From: Mesorhizobium terrae
GTDB lineage: Bacteria; Pseudomonadota; Alphaproteobacteria; Rhizobiales; Rhizobiaceae
Length of the DNA stretch: 64,000 nucleotides
Reading direction: 5' to 3'
Assembly: GCF_008727715.1 (NCBI RefSeq)
Contig: NZ_CP044217.1
Coordinates: forward strand, 229,639-293,638
Shown here: positions 50,613-59,117 of the stretch, in pieces
Layout: each line of letters begins with the position of its first letter
Numbering within the stretch: position 1 is the first letter of the stretch
The notes under the pieces: model-generated
Database searches by the model: none
Told to the model about the DNA's origin: nothing
The model's input: only the letters and a program-made list of their open reading frames with translations
Position numbers and translations under genes: made by a program

Positions 50613-52555
50613 TGCTTGGCGTCTGCTATTATCCAGAGCACTGGCCGGAGGCCTGGTGGGCCGAAGACGCGCGCCGCATGCGCGCTCTTGGCATATCCTA
50701 CGTACGCATCGGCGAGTTCGCCTGGTCCAGGCTCGAACCAAAGCGAGGCGCTTATGATTTTGCCTGGCTGGAGCGCGCCATGGACACGCTGGCCGGGGCG
50801 GGTCTGAAGATCGTGCTGGGCACGCCGACGGCGACTCCGCCCAAATGGCTGATGGACGAATATCCGGACATTGCGCCTGTCGACGAGCAGGGCCGCGTCC
50901 GCGGCTTCGGTTCGCGCCGGCACTACACGTTTTCGTCCGAGAGCTGGTGGCGTGAAAGCCGTTCGATTGTTGAAGCGATCGCCACTCATTTCGGCGAGCA
51001 TCCCGGTCTCGTCGGCTGGCAGACGGACAACGAATACGGATGCCACGATACCGTGCTTTCGTGGGGCCCCGAGGACCTGAAAGCCTTTCGCAAGTGGTTG
51101 CGACGGCACTACCAGACGACCGACCAGCTCAACGAGGCCTGGGGCAACGTATTCTGGTCGATGGAGGTCCAAAGTTTCGACGAGGTATCGCTACCCATAC
51201 TTGCCGTCACCGAGACAAATCCGGCGGCGCGACTGGACTTCTGGCGGTTCAAGTCCGAGGAGGTCAACGCATACGACCGGATGCAGTGCGATATCATCCG
51301 CCGCTTTTCTCCAGGACGTTGGGTCACGCACAACTTCATGGGTTTCTTCAACGAATTCGACCACTGGCAGCTGGGCCGCCACCTAGACCTGGCGTCTTGG
51401 GATTCCTACCCTATAGGCTTCGTTGAGCGTTTTCCCTTTTCTGAACAAGAGCGCGGGCGTTGGGCCGAGACGTCGCACCCGGACATTGCGCCGTTCCATC
51501 ACGACCTCTATCGGGGCGTGGGCCAGGATCGCTTCTGGGTCATGGAGCAGCAGCCTGGTCCCGTGAACTGGGCATCCTGGAACCCGGTGCCGAAGCCTGG
51601 AATGGTCCGCCTCTGGACCTGGGAAGCGTTTGCGCACGGCGCGGAAGTGGTCAGTTACTTCCGCTGGCGACAGGCGCCATTCGGGCAGGAGCAGAACCAT
51701 GCCGGCCTTAACCTGCCCGGATTGCACGAACTGTCCCAGGGTGGCCGGGAAGCCGAAGCGGTTTCAACGGAGTTGCAAGTCGTGGGGCCGCTTGGTGCGG
51801 CCTCGCGCGCACAGGTGGCGATCGTCTACGACTATCAGGCCTCCTGGGTGACGCGCATCCAGCCGCAGGGCCGGGACTTCTGCTACCACGAACTGGTTTT
51901 TCGGTGGTACGAAGCCGCGCGCAGACTTGGCCTTGACATCGACTTCGTGGCGCCGGGCGCATCGCTGCAAGGCTACGGGCTCGTGCTAGTGCCATCGATG
52001 CCGATCGTGTCGGATGCCGCAACCGAAGCCTTCGCCAAAGCTTCGGGAATTCTGCTTTTCGGCCCGCGCACGGGATCGCGAACTTCAAGCTTTGCCATCC
52101 CCGACAACCTTCCTCCGGGACCGCTGGCAGACCTCACCGGCACCCGGACAATCGAGGCTTCGTCCCTGCGCCCGAACGTGCGCCATCGCGTCTCCGGCGC
52201 GGTCAGCGGCCACGCTATTCGTTGGCGCGATCATCTGGAAGCAAAAGGTGAGATCATCGCTCGATTTGATGACGGCTTGCCGGCGCTCGTCTCAAACGGC
52301 CGGTCCTTTCTGCTGGCTTGTTGGCCGGATGGGGAGTTGACGCAGTCCGTCCTGTCTGCGGTCGCGACGTCCGCTGCCTTAGATACCTGTTCCCTGCCGG
52401 ATCACGTGCGGCTGAGACGCAGAGACGGACTGACATTCGCGTTCAACTACGGCGGGGTCGAATGGATCTGTCCCGACGGGGTCGAGATTCTGGTCGGAGA
52501 CCGTGTTTTATGCAGCCAGCAATTGGCGATTTGGCGTAGTCCAGCTCCACATTAA
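50612..52555 (+). CDS. GH42 beta-galactosidase, 647 aa
   Basis: The barrel begins MLGVCYYPEHWPEAWWAEDARRMRALGISYVRIGEFAWSRLEP. Catalytic acid/base Glu is in WQTDNEYGCHDT and the nucleophile Glu in FWVMEQQPGPVNW. The trimerisation domain (VAIVYDYQASW, then LVLVPSMPIVSDAATEAFAKA) and a small C-terminal beta domain follow. It hydrolyses beta-galactosides in the cytoplasm. It overlaps the ATPase stop by one base and ends the operon. Having both alpha- and beta-galactosidases behind one importer suggests broad galactoside or plant-oligosaccharide use. Confidence 0.93.
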
Positions 52556-52826
52556 GATTAGAGTCGCAGTTGTCCGGTGGTTTTTCGTCTGGCCTATCTT
52601 TGTTGGCTTTTGCGCAGGTTTCCGGCGTGATTGCCAGTCCGTCGCGAAAGATTGTTGCTGGCATAAATGGCGCGAATAGCTCCAGAACGCATTATAAGCC
52701 TTCGAGCCAAGTGTGTAAGGGTTCATCCGGGGGTCAGGACTTCATTGACCGAAGCGAAAAGACAACGGCTGCTGCGATGCAGATTGCCGAGAAGAACGTG
52801 TGGGCGCATCGGTCATAGCAGGTGGC

Positions 52827-54032
52827 CTAAGTAGCCCGGTCCAGTACGTCGATGAAACGGTCCACCTCTCCAAGCGTGTTATAGTGGACGAGCGAAGCGC
52901 GCACGATGTTCTGCGCCGGCAGGCCGAGCGACTCCACCAGCCGTCGCGAATGGAAGTCGCCGTGGCGGATGCCGATGTGGCGTGCGTCGGTCGCGGCGAT
53001 CAGGGCAAGCGGGTCTGCGCCTTCGAGGAGGAAGGAGATGGTCGGCACGCGCACCGTGCCATCGGAACGGCTGTCGCCGAGGACGCGGACAGTGTTGCGG
53101 CCGCGCAAATAGGCGAGCAAGTGCTCGGCCAGCGCCATCTCCTGTTGGGTGACGGCCTCGAAAGCCGCCTCCACCGACGCCCGTCCCGATGTTCCACCCA
53201 ACTCTTCCAGATAGTCGACGATGGCCGCGCTGCCCCAGGCAAGCTCATAAGCCGGGTTGCCCGGCTCTAGCTTCATCGGCACTTTGTCGCGGCCGTAGAA
53301 ATAGTGATAGAGGCCGTCGAGTTCGAGCAGGTGGTCGTACTTTCCATACAGCACCGCCAGGTGCGGCCCGTAGGTCTTGTAGAGCGAGAAGACGTAATAG
53401 TCGCAATCAAGCGCCTGCACGTCGATAGCCCGGTGAGGGGCGAGCGCCACGCCGTCGACGCAGATGCGCGCGCCGTACCGATGGACCAGATCGGCGATCT
53501 CGCGGATCGGGTTGATCGTGCCCAGGATGTTGGAAGCGTGGGTCACGCAAACCAGTTTGGTGCGCGGCCCCATCAGCGCCTCCAGGTCGGCGAGGTCTGG
53601 CTTCAGCGTTTGCTTGTTCAGCGGCCAGAATTTTACGACGACGCCGCGCTCCCGCAGGCCGACCCAGGGGCCAATGTTTGATTCGTGGTCGAACTCCGTC
53701 ACCACGATCTCATCGCCGGGGGCGAGGCTGCCGGCCATGGCGGTGGCGAGAAGCCTGAGCAGCATCGTCGTCGAGGCGCCGAACACCACTTCTTCGGCGC
53801 GTCGTGCGTTGAACAAGAGCGCGATGCGCGCCCGCGCCTCGGCCAGCCGTTCGGTGGCGTGTCTGGACGTCTCGTAGCTGGCGCCGGTCTGCACGTTGGT
53901 AGTCAGCAGGTAGTCTGATATCCGGTCCGCCACCGACTTCAGGGCCTGCGAGCCGCCGGCGTTGTCGAAATAGGCCCAGCCGCTGCCGAGCGCGGGGAAC
54001 TGGTTGCGGACATGGTCGAGATCAAGCGGCAT
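52827..54032 (-). CDS. class V aminotransferase-fold PLP enzyme (VC1184-type), 401 aa
   Basis: YFDNAGGSQALKSVADRISDYL, ASYETSRHATERLAEARARI, EIVVTEFDHESNIGPWVGL, THASNILGTINPIREIADLVHRYGARICVDGVALAPHRAIDVQALDCDYYVFSLYKTYGPHLAVLYG is the pattern of cysteine desulfurase-like proteins of the VC1184 subgroup; the Lys of SLYKTYGPH binds PLP. In the region where desulfurases carry the catalytic Cys (GHHCAQPL-like) this one has IGIRHGDFHSRRLVE, without Cys, so it is probably a lyase, racemase or aminotransferase rather than a desulfurase. GAGGA precedes the ATG at 54032, which overlaps the permease gene end. Likely acts on the amino compound imported by the linked transporter. Confidence 0.85.
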   Translation of the reverse strand: MPLDLDHVRNQFPALGSGWAYFDNAGGSQALKSVADRISDYLLTTNVQTGASYETSRHATERLAEARARIALLFNARRAEEVVFGASTTMLLRLLATAMAGSLAPGDEIVVTEFDHESNIGPWVGLRERGVVVKFWPLNKQTLKPDLADLEALMGPRTKLVCVTHASNILGTINPIREIADLVHRYGARICVDGVALAPHRAIDVQALDCDYYVFSLYKTYGPHLAVLYGKYDHLLELDGLYHYFYGRDKVPMKLEPGNPAYELAWGSAAIVDYLEELGGTSGRASVEAAFEAVTQQEMALAEHLLAYLRGRNTVRVLGDSRSDGTVRVPTISFLLEGADPLALIAATDARHIGIRHGDFHSRRLVESLGLPAQNIVRASLVHYNTLGEVDRFIDVLDRAT

Positions 54033-54699
54033 GGCGGGTCCTCGAAAGCTTGTGCTCCAGCACGCCGACGACACGGACGAGCGGCAGCAGTATGAGAAGA
54101 TAGATCGCCGCGGCGGCGATCAGCGGGGTTGGATTGGCGGCGAGTGCCTGCGCCTGGTTGGCCTGTTTGAGCAGGTCCGGCATCGCCACGACCGAGGCCA
54201 GCGCGGTGTCCTTCATGACGTTGATGGCGTTGGAGGTCAGCGGCGGCAGCACGGTGCGGATCGCCTGCGGCAACACCACCTTGCGCAGCGTCAGGACGAA
54301 ATGCAGACCGAGCGCCCGCGCCGCCTCGAACTGGCCGCGCGGCACCGCCTCGATGCCGGCGCGGATGATCTCGGCCGAATAGGCGGCAGACACCAGCGAG
54401 ATCGCGCTGGCCGCCGCCACGAACGACGACAGCCGGACGCCGGCGAAGGGCAGCGCGTAGTAGATGACGAACAGCAGCACCAGCACCGGCAGCGAGCGAA
54501 AGACGTCGATGAAGGCGATGGTCACCCACTGCACCGGGCTCGCGGCATAGAGCCGGCAGATGGCGACGGCGATGCCGGCGAGGAAGCCGATGACGATGCA
54601 GGTGAAGCCGAGCGTAAGCGTGGTGGCCAGGCCGCTCAGGATGAGCGGCAGCGTTTCCACGAAGACGCGGGGGTTCAGGAAGGTGTCGAAGACGGACAT
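54022..54699 (-). CDS. amino-acid ABC transporter permease, 225 aa
   Basis: A His/Glu/Gln-type permease: PLILSGLATTLTLGFTCIVIGFLAGIAVAICRL, DVFRSLPVLVLLFVIYYALPFAG, and the EAA loop SAEIIRAGIEAVPRGQFEAARALGLHFVLTLRKVVLPQAIRTVLPPLTSNAINVMKDTALASVVAMPDLL. It is encoded directly after the binding protein and overlaps the PLP enzyme gene. No ATPase gene is present in this cluster, so it must borrow an ATPase encoded elsewhere or the cluster has lost one. Five membrane spans are expected. Confidence 0.9.
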   Translation of the reverse strand: MSVFDTFLNPRVFVETLPLILSGLATTLTLGFTCIVIGFLAGIAVAICRLYAASPVQWVTIAFIDVFRSLPVLVLLFVIYYALPFAGVRLSSFVAAASAISLVSAAYSAEIIRAGIEAVPRGQFEAARALGLHFVLTLRKVVLPQAIRTVLPPLTSNAINVMKDTALASVVAMPDLLKQANQAQALAANPTPLIAAAAIYLLILLPLVRVVGVLEHKLSRTRHAA

Positions 54700-54760
54700 G
54701 CGGGCGCGCGCTCCGGCGTCCCGTGCCGACGCGCGGGGCGCACCGGCGCGGCCGCGTTGG

Positions 54761-55558
54761 TCAGGGCTTCGGCATGTCCATGACGGTGACGGTCGCCAGC
54801 CCGCTCTCCGGGTCGGCGCCGAACCAGGCCTTGTAGATCGAGGCCATCGTGCCGTCCTTCTTCATGGCGCTGATGGCGTCGTTCACCTTTGCGGCCAGCG
54901 GCGCGTCCTTGGCGAACATGACCGAATACTGCTCGCCCGTCTTGATGCGCTCCACCACCTTGAACTGCGGCTTGTCCTTCACGTAGTAGAGCAGCGCCGG
55001 AATGTCGGAAATGTAGCCGTCAATGCGGCCGGCGGAGAGGTCGAGCATGGCCGGCTGCAAGCCCTCGTATTTGCTGACGCTGGCGATCTTGGTTTCCGCC
55101 ATGTGGGCTGTGACCCAGATGTCGCCGGTGGAGCCGGTGTCGACACCGACCGTCTTGCCCGCCATTCCCGCCAGGCCGGTGATACCGCTGTCGGCCTTCA
55201 CCGTCAGCGACTGGTCGCTGTCGTAGTAGGGCTGGGCGAAGCTGACCGATTGCAAGCGCTTCGGCGTAATCGTGATTGACGACACGGCCGCGTCGATCTG
55301 GCCGGACTGCACGGCCGCGAAAAGCCCCGCGAACGGAATGTTCGTGAACTTGACCTCCGAGCCGAGGCGCTTGCCGACCTCGGTCATGAGGTCGACCTCG
55401 AAGCCGACGATCTTGCCGCTGGCGTCCTGGAATTCCCACGGCACGTTGCCGACATTGGCGCCGACGTTGAGTTCCGCGCCTTGCGCCGATGCGGCGAAAA
55501 CCACCAGCGCCGCCGCTCCCGCCCAGCGCAACCGACGCAGCAAAGTTGTGACTTGCAT
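54761..55558 (-). CDS. amino-acid ABC transporter substrate-binding protein, 265 aa
   Basis: The signal peptide (MQVTTLLRRLRWAGAAALVVFAASAQG) is followed by a family-3 binding protein: GANVGNVPWEFQDASGKIVGFEVDLMTEVGKRLG, IPFAGLFAAVQSGQIDAAVSSITITPKRLQSVSFAQPYYDSDQSLTVK. CGGGAGGAAATCAA before the ATG at 55558 fixes the start; 26 upstream codons are not used. The ligand is probably a polar amino acid. A near-perfect palindrome lies 20 bases upstream of the start, within the promoter region shared with the divergent GntR gene. Confidence 0.9.
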   Translation of the reverse strand: MQVTTLLRRLRWAGAAALVVFAASAQGAELNVGANVGNVPWEFQDASGKIVGFEVDLMTEVGKRLGSEVKFTNIPFAGLFAAVQSGQIDAAVSSITITPKRLQSVSFAQPYYDSDQSLTVKADSGITGLAGMAGKTVGVDTGSTGDIWVTAHMAETKIASVSKYEGLQPAMLDLSAGRIDGYISDIPALLYYVKDKPQFKVVERIKTGEQYSVMFAKDAPLAAKVNDAISAMKKDGTMASIYKAWFGADPESGLATVTVMDMPKP

Positions 55559-55578
55559 TTGATTTCCTCCCGTAAGAA

Positions 55579-55604
55579 AACTGGTTAGACCGGTCTGACC
55601 AGTT
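55579..55604. promoter_or_regulatory. GntR/FadR-type operator
   Basis: A 26-bp palindrome with one mismatched pair, half-site AACTGGT and centre AGACCGGTCT, lies between the binding-protein gene and the divergent GntR gene. TGGT...ACCA with a central symmetric core is the usual form of FadR-subfamily sites. Its closeness to the binding-protein start suggests repression of the transporter. Confidence 0.8.
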
Positions 55605-55698
55605 ACCATGCAATCACAAATCGATGGGCGGTGCAAGCGGAGCGATCGACAGCGGAACGGATCGCATAACGCACACCGGATGCTAAGAAGGGAAAACG

Positions 55699-56451
55699 AT
55701 GCGGCGCGATCCGATCGGACTGCGTCAAGTCACGATGCCCCCGTCAGGGAATAGGAAGGTGCAGGCCGTGCTCAATCGAACCCCCGTGACCCATGCCGCG
55801 GCTAAGCAGATTCAAACCATGATCCTCGACGGGAGCCTGGGGCCGGGCCAGAAGATCCCGTCTCAGCGCGAGCTGGCAGTGAGGCTGAAGCTCAGCCGCG
55901 CTTCGTTGCGTGAGGCGCTGCTGACGCTCGAGGCGATCGGCCTCATCGTCACCCAGCCGGGGCGCGGAACGTTCGTGGCCGAAATGTCGTCCAGCGGGCG
56001 CACCATGATCTCATGGCGCCACAGAGACTATTCGGTGAAAGACGTCTTCGAGACGCGCATCATGCTGGAAAGCCAGATCGTCCGGCTCAGCGCAGCGGTC
56101 CTCACGGCTGGCCAGATCGATGAACTGACGCGCCTGACCGACCAGATGGAGCGGAGCTGGGCCGCCGGCGACCTGCTCGGCAACGCCGAGGCCGATTTCG
56201 AATTCCACGGCATCATTGTGTCTGCCTGCCCCAACCGGATGCTGGTCGATCTCTACGACGCCAATCGCGACCGCATCCATTCCACGCAGATGCAGCCGAT
56301 CGCGGTCACCGACCCGGCGCGCATGCGCAGTTCGATCGCCGAGCACCGCCTGATCGTCACGGCGCTCCGCGACGGCGATGCCGGGCGCGCCGCCGAGGCC
56401 GTCGCCATGCACATCGCCAACACCGCCTGTTGCGCTGGAGTTTCAGCCTGA
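55699..56451 (+). CDS. GntR (FadR subfamily) regulator, 250 aa
   Basis: The N-terminal winged helix AAKQIQTMILDGSLGPGQKIPSQRELAVRLKLSRASLREALLTLEAIGLIVTQPGRGTFVAE is followed by an all-helical FCD effector domain (DVFETRIMLESQIVRLSAAVLTAGQIDELTRLTDQME, DFEFHGIIVSAC, EHRLIVTALRDGDAGRAAEAVAMHI) with the expected Asp and His metal ligands. It is divergent from the amino-acid transporter genes and probably represses them through the palindrome at 55579-55604. GGGAAAAC lies before the ATG. The first 25 residues are probably disordered. Confidence 0.9.
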   Translation: MRRDPIGLRQVTMPPSGNRKVQAVLNRTPVTHAAAKQIQTMILDGSLGPGQKIPSQRELAVRLKLSRASLREALLTLEAIGLIVTQPGRGTFVAEMSSSGRTMISWRHRDYSVKDVFETRIMLESQIVRLSAAVLTAGQIDELTRLTDQMERSWAAGDLLGNAEADFEFHGIIVSACPNRMLVDLYDANRDRIHSTQMQPIAVTDPARMRSSIAEHRLIVTALRDGDAGRAAEAVAMHIANTACCAGVSA

Positions 56452-56527
56452 TTGCAATGCTAAAGCAGTATCGAAAGAACAATCGTAGTGTATGCTCGAG
56501 TTGGGGCCATTGGAGAGACCGTATGGC

Positions 56528-57418
56528 CTAACGCGTCAGCAAATTTCCTTCCAACAATAACCCTAGGACCGGATTTGGAAATTTTCTCGCAATCGTCACG
56601 GCATAAAAGGTTTCGGCTATGCCCGGCAACCTGTCGGCCTCGACCAGAACACCAGATTCCAGCTCGTCCTTCACCACGATCGGCGGAAGCACGGCAAGGC
56701 CGACATCTTCGCGCGCCAAAAGCCGCATCATCGCCATATCTTCTACCTCTGCCACGATTTGCGGACGGATGCCCAGGCGAGCTACAAGCGCATCAAAGCC
56801 GATCTTTACGCTGCTATCCATCGTCGGCAGGATGATCGGATGTGAGTTTAGCCTCTCGGCTAAGTCGTCTTTCCTAATTTTGCCAAGCCGAGCTCTTGTT
56901 CCTATCAAGCTCACAGGCTGTTCAGCGAGGCGATGAGCGACAAAGCGTGTTAGTTCATCGCGTGCAGGCGCCTGGTTAACAAGCACAACATCAAGACTGA
57001 GCGCTTCGAGCGATTGAAGAAGCTCGCTGCTGCTGCCTGACCGCAAAACAAACTCAATATCGTTTCGCCCTATTAAGGGTTTCAAAAACGCCATTTGGAA
57101 ATTGCGAGAAAGCGTAGCCAGCGCGCCAACCCTGAGAACGCGCCGCACCTCGCCCGTGTTACGCAAAGTGCCGATCAATTCTTCGCCCGCAGCGAAAATC
57201 GCATCGGCGTGGTCCAGCGCGATCCGTCCAGCTTCTGTCAGATGAAGCTGTCGACCGCGCCGTTCGAACAAAGCATGGCCAAATCGCGCTTCGAGTTTGC
57301 GAATTTGCACCGACAATGCTGATTGCGTGAGGTTCAGTCGCTCTGCCGTGCGTGTCAGATTCCCGTCGTGGGCGACCGCCCAAAAATACCGCAGATGGTT
57401 GTAATTGAACGTGCTCAT
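56528..57418 (-). CDS. LysR family regulator divergent from dabBA, 296 aa
   Basis: MSTFNYNHLRYFWAVAHDGNLTRTAERLNLTQSALSVQIRKLEARFGHALFERRGRQLHLTEAG is the winged-helix domain; an effector domain follows. It is divergent from dabB with about 100 bases between, so it is the likely regulator of the bicarbonate-transport operon, comparable in position to CbbR-type regulators near carbon-concentrating genes. The YFWAVAHDGNLTRTA start is closer to the NhaR/YfeR-like branch of LysR than to classic CbbR, so the inducer may be a salt or pH signal rather than a Calvin-cycle intermediate. Confidence 0.9.
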   Translation of the reverse strand: MSTFNYNHLRYFWAVAHDGNLTRTAERLNLTQSALSVQIRKLEARFGHALFERRGRQLHLTEAGRIALDHADAIFAAGEELIGTLRNTGEVRRVLRVGALATLSRNFQMAFLKPLIGRNDIEFVLRSGSSSELLQSLEALSLDVVLVNQAPARDELTRFVAHRLAEQPVSLIGTRARLGKIRKDDLAERLNSHPIILPTMDSSVKIGFDALVARLGIRPQIVAEVEDMAMMRLLAREDVGLAVLPPIVVKDELESGVLVEADRLPGIAETFYAVTIARKFPNPVLGLLLEGNLLTR

Positions 57419-57420
57419 AA

Positions 57421-57439
57421 CGTTCGATTATAGCGAACG
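57421..57439. promoter_or_regulatory. LysR-type inverted repeat between lysR and dabB
   Basis: CGTTCG, a 7-base AT-rich spacer and CGAACG form a 6-bp inverted repeat containing a T-N11-A pattern, 3 bases upstream of the lysR ATG. It is a candidate autoregulatory and activating site. Confidence 0.55.
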
Positions 57440-57520
57440 ATATAGCACAAACAATGCATTTTATTCGCCGCATTGCGGCTGATACCCCATTCGTGATGAC
57501 AACCTTCATTGGGGATTGCC

Positions 57521-59092
57521 TTGCCATATTATCTGCTTCCGCTCATTGCGCCGCTGGCTCTTGTGGTTTCCACGATCGCATCCTTCGTTTCGCCAGGACG
57601 CCGCTCTCGACTAGCCCCCGGCTTCGCCGAGATCGCTGCGCTTCTGGCGTTAGCGTCCGCGTTTGGCTCGCTCGGTATTCTTATCCTTAGCGGTCCGGGC
57701 GAAAGCCCGCTCATCGGGATGGCCGGGATCGGCTTGTCAGTGCGCCTTGACGCCGTCAGCGCCTCGATGCTGCTGCTCGTCGCGTTCGTCGGCTGGATCG
57801 TTGTGCGCTATGCTCGGACCTATCTCGATGGCGAGGCGCGCGCGAGCGCGTTCACAGGCTGGCTGTGCGCCACCCTTGCCGCCGTGCTGCTGCTCGTTCA
57901 GGCGGGCAATCTCGCCCAGCTTGTGTCGGGGTGGATCGCGACCAGTCTCTGCCTGCACAGGCTGTTGCTCTTCTATCCCGATCGGGTCGCCGCGCGCCGC
58001 GCCGCGCGCAAGAAGCTCATTTTTACCCGGCTAGGGGCGGCAAGCCTTATCATCGCCGCCGTTCTCCTAACATTCGTCTATGGCACAACCGATATAGCGG
58101 CGATCAATGCCGCCGCGAGAGAAGGCGATGGTTCGTCGCTGGCTGTTTTTGCAACAGTTTTGATCGCGCTGGCGGCCTTGCTGAAGTCGGCGCAGTTTCC
58201 GACCCATGGCTGGCTTACCGAGGTGATGGAGGCGCCGACGCCAGTGTCGGCCCTGCTGCATGCCGGTGTCATCAATGGCGGCGGTTTCCTGCTCATTCGC
58301 TTCGCAGACGTGATGTTGCTGTCGCCCGGAACGCTGGCCGCGTTGGCTATGCTTGGTGGTTTCACGGCGCTCTTCGGGGCGCTTGTGATGCTGACGCAGC
58401 CGGCGGTCAAAACGTCACTCGCCTGGTCGACGGTGGCACAGATGGGCTTCATGACTTTGCAATGCGGATTGGGACTGTTTTCGCTGGCATTGCTGCATAT
58501 CGTGGCTCATTCGTTTTACAAAGCTCACGCGTTCCTCGCCTCGGGCGGCGCGGTCGACCAGGTCGCCGCGATCCGGCGGCCAGGGCCGGTGGCGATCCCC
58601 GACGGTGCGGCAGTCGGGTGGGCCTTCCTCGCGGCGATCGCGATCTATGCCGCGATCGGCGCGGCCTTCGGCATGATGTTTGGGTTCCACCATAAGTCGC
58701 CGCAATCTCTGGCGCTGGGTGCAATCCTGATTTTTGGCGTCGCCTATCTGCTGGCGCAGGGGCTGGCAGACGCCGCGCCGCGGGTTCTAACACGTAAGAC
58801 GGCCCTGTACTCAGTCGCGGCGGCGGCTGGCTACTTCGCACTGCAGACCTTGGCCGAGTGGCTAACCGCAAGCGTGCTTCCCGCACCGCTTGCGCCGGGG
58901 CGTCTTGAATGGACGCTCATGGTGCTGGCGATCCTCTCCTTCGGAACGGTGGCTGTAGCGCAAGCTCTGTTCCCGCTCTGGGCCCATCACCCAGCCGCGG
59001 CCGGTCTTCGCGTTCACCTCTCGAACGGCCTCTACATCAACGCAACACTCGATCGAATGCTCGGCGGCTGGTCCGTCCGCAAGGCGTCGTGA
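57521..59092 (+). CDS. dabB: DabB, NuoL-like membrane subunit of an inorganic-carbon transporter, about 523 aa
   Basis: A polytopic membrane protein of the NuoL/Mrp proton-channel family: [71 protein letters not shown], and [35 protein letters not shown] carry the lysine, glutamate and histidine residues of the proton path. About 13-14 membrane spans are expected. Because DabA follows directly, this is DabB, which couples ion flow to bicarbonate uptake. The start is not an ATG: TTG at 57521 (GGGG upstream) or TTG at 57509. It is shorter than NuoL, as is normal for DabB. Confidence 0.9.
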   Translation: MPYYLLPLIAPLALVVSTIASFVSPGRRSRLAPGFAEIAALLALASAFGSLGILILSGPGESPLIGMAGIGLSVRLDAVSASMLLLVAFVGWIVVRYARTYLDGEARASAFTGWLCATLAAVLLLVQAGNLAQLVSGWIATSLCLHRLLLFYPDRVAARRAARKKLIFTRLGAASLIIAAVLLTFVYGTTDIAAINAAAREGDGSSLAVFATVLIALAALLKSAQFPTHGWLTEVMEAPTPVSALLHAGVINGGGFLLIRFADVMLLSPGTLAALAMLGGFTALFGALVMLTQPAVKTSLAWSTVAQMGFMTLQCGLGLFSLALLHIVAHSFYKAHAFLASGGAVDQVAAIRRPGPVAIPDGAAVGWAFLAAIAIYAAIGAAFGMMFGFHHKSPQSLALGAILIFGVAYLLAQGLADAAPRVLTRKTALYSVAAAAGYFALQTLAEWLTASVLPAPLAPGRLEWTLMVLAILSFGTVAVAQALFPLWAHHPAAAGLRVHLSNGLYINATLDRMLGGWSVRKAS

Positions 59093-59117
59093 CGGCCGGA
59101 CACTAAGGAACACGCAA

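Noticed and set aside
52556-52826. Spacer after the GH42 gene, considered as a decayed transposase
   Set aside because: Short open frames on both strands give no recognisable motif; treated as plain intergenic DNA.
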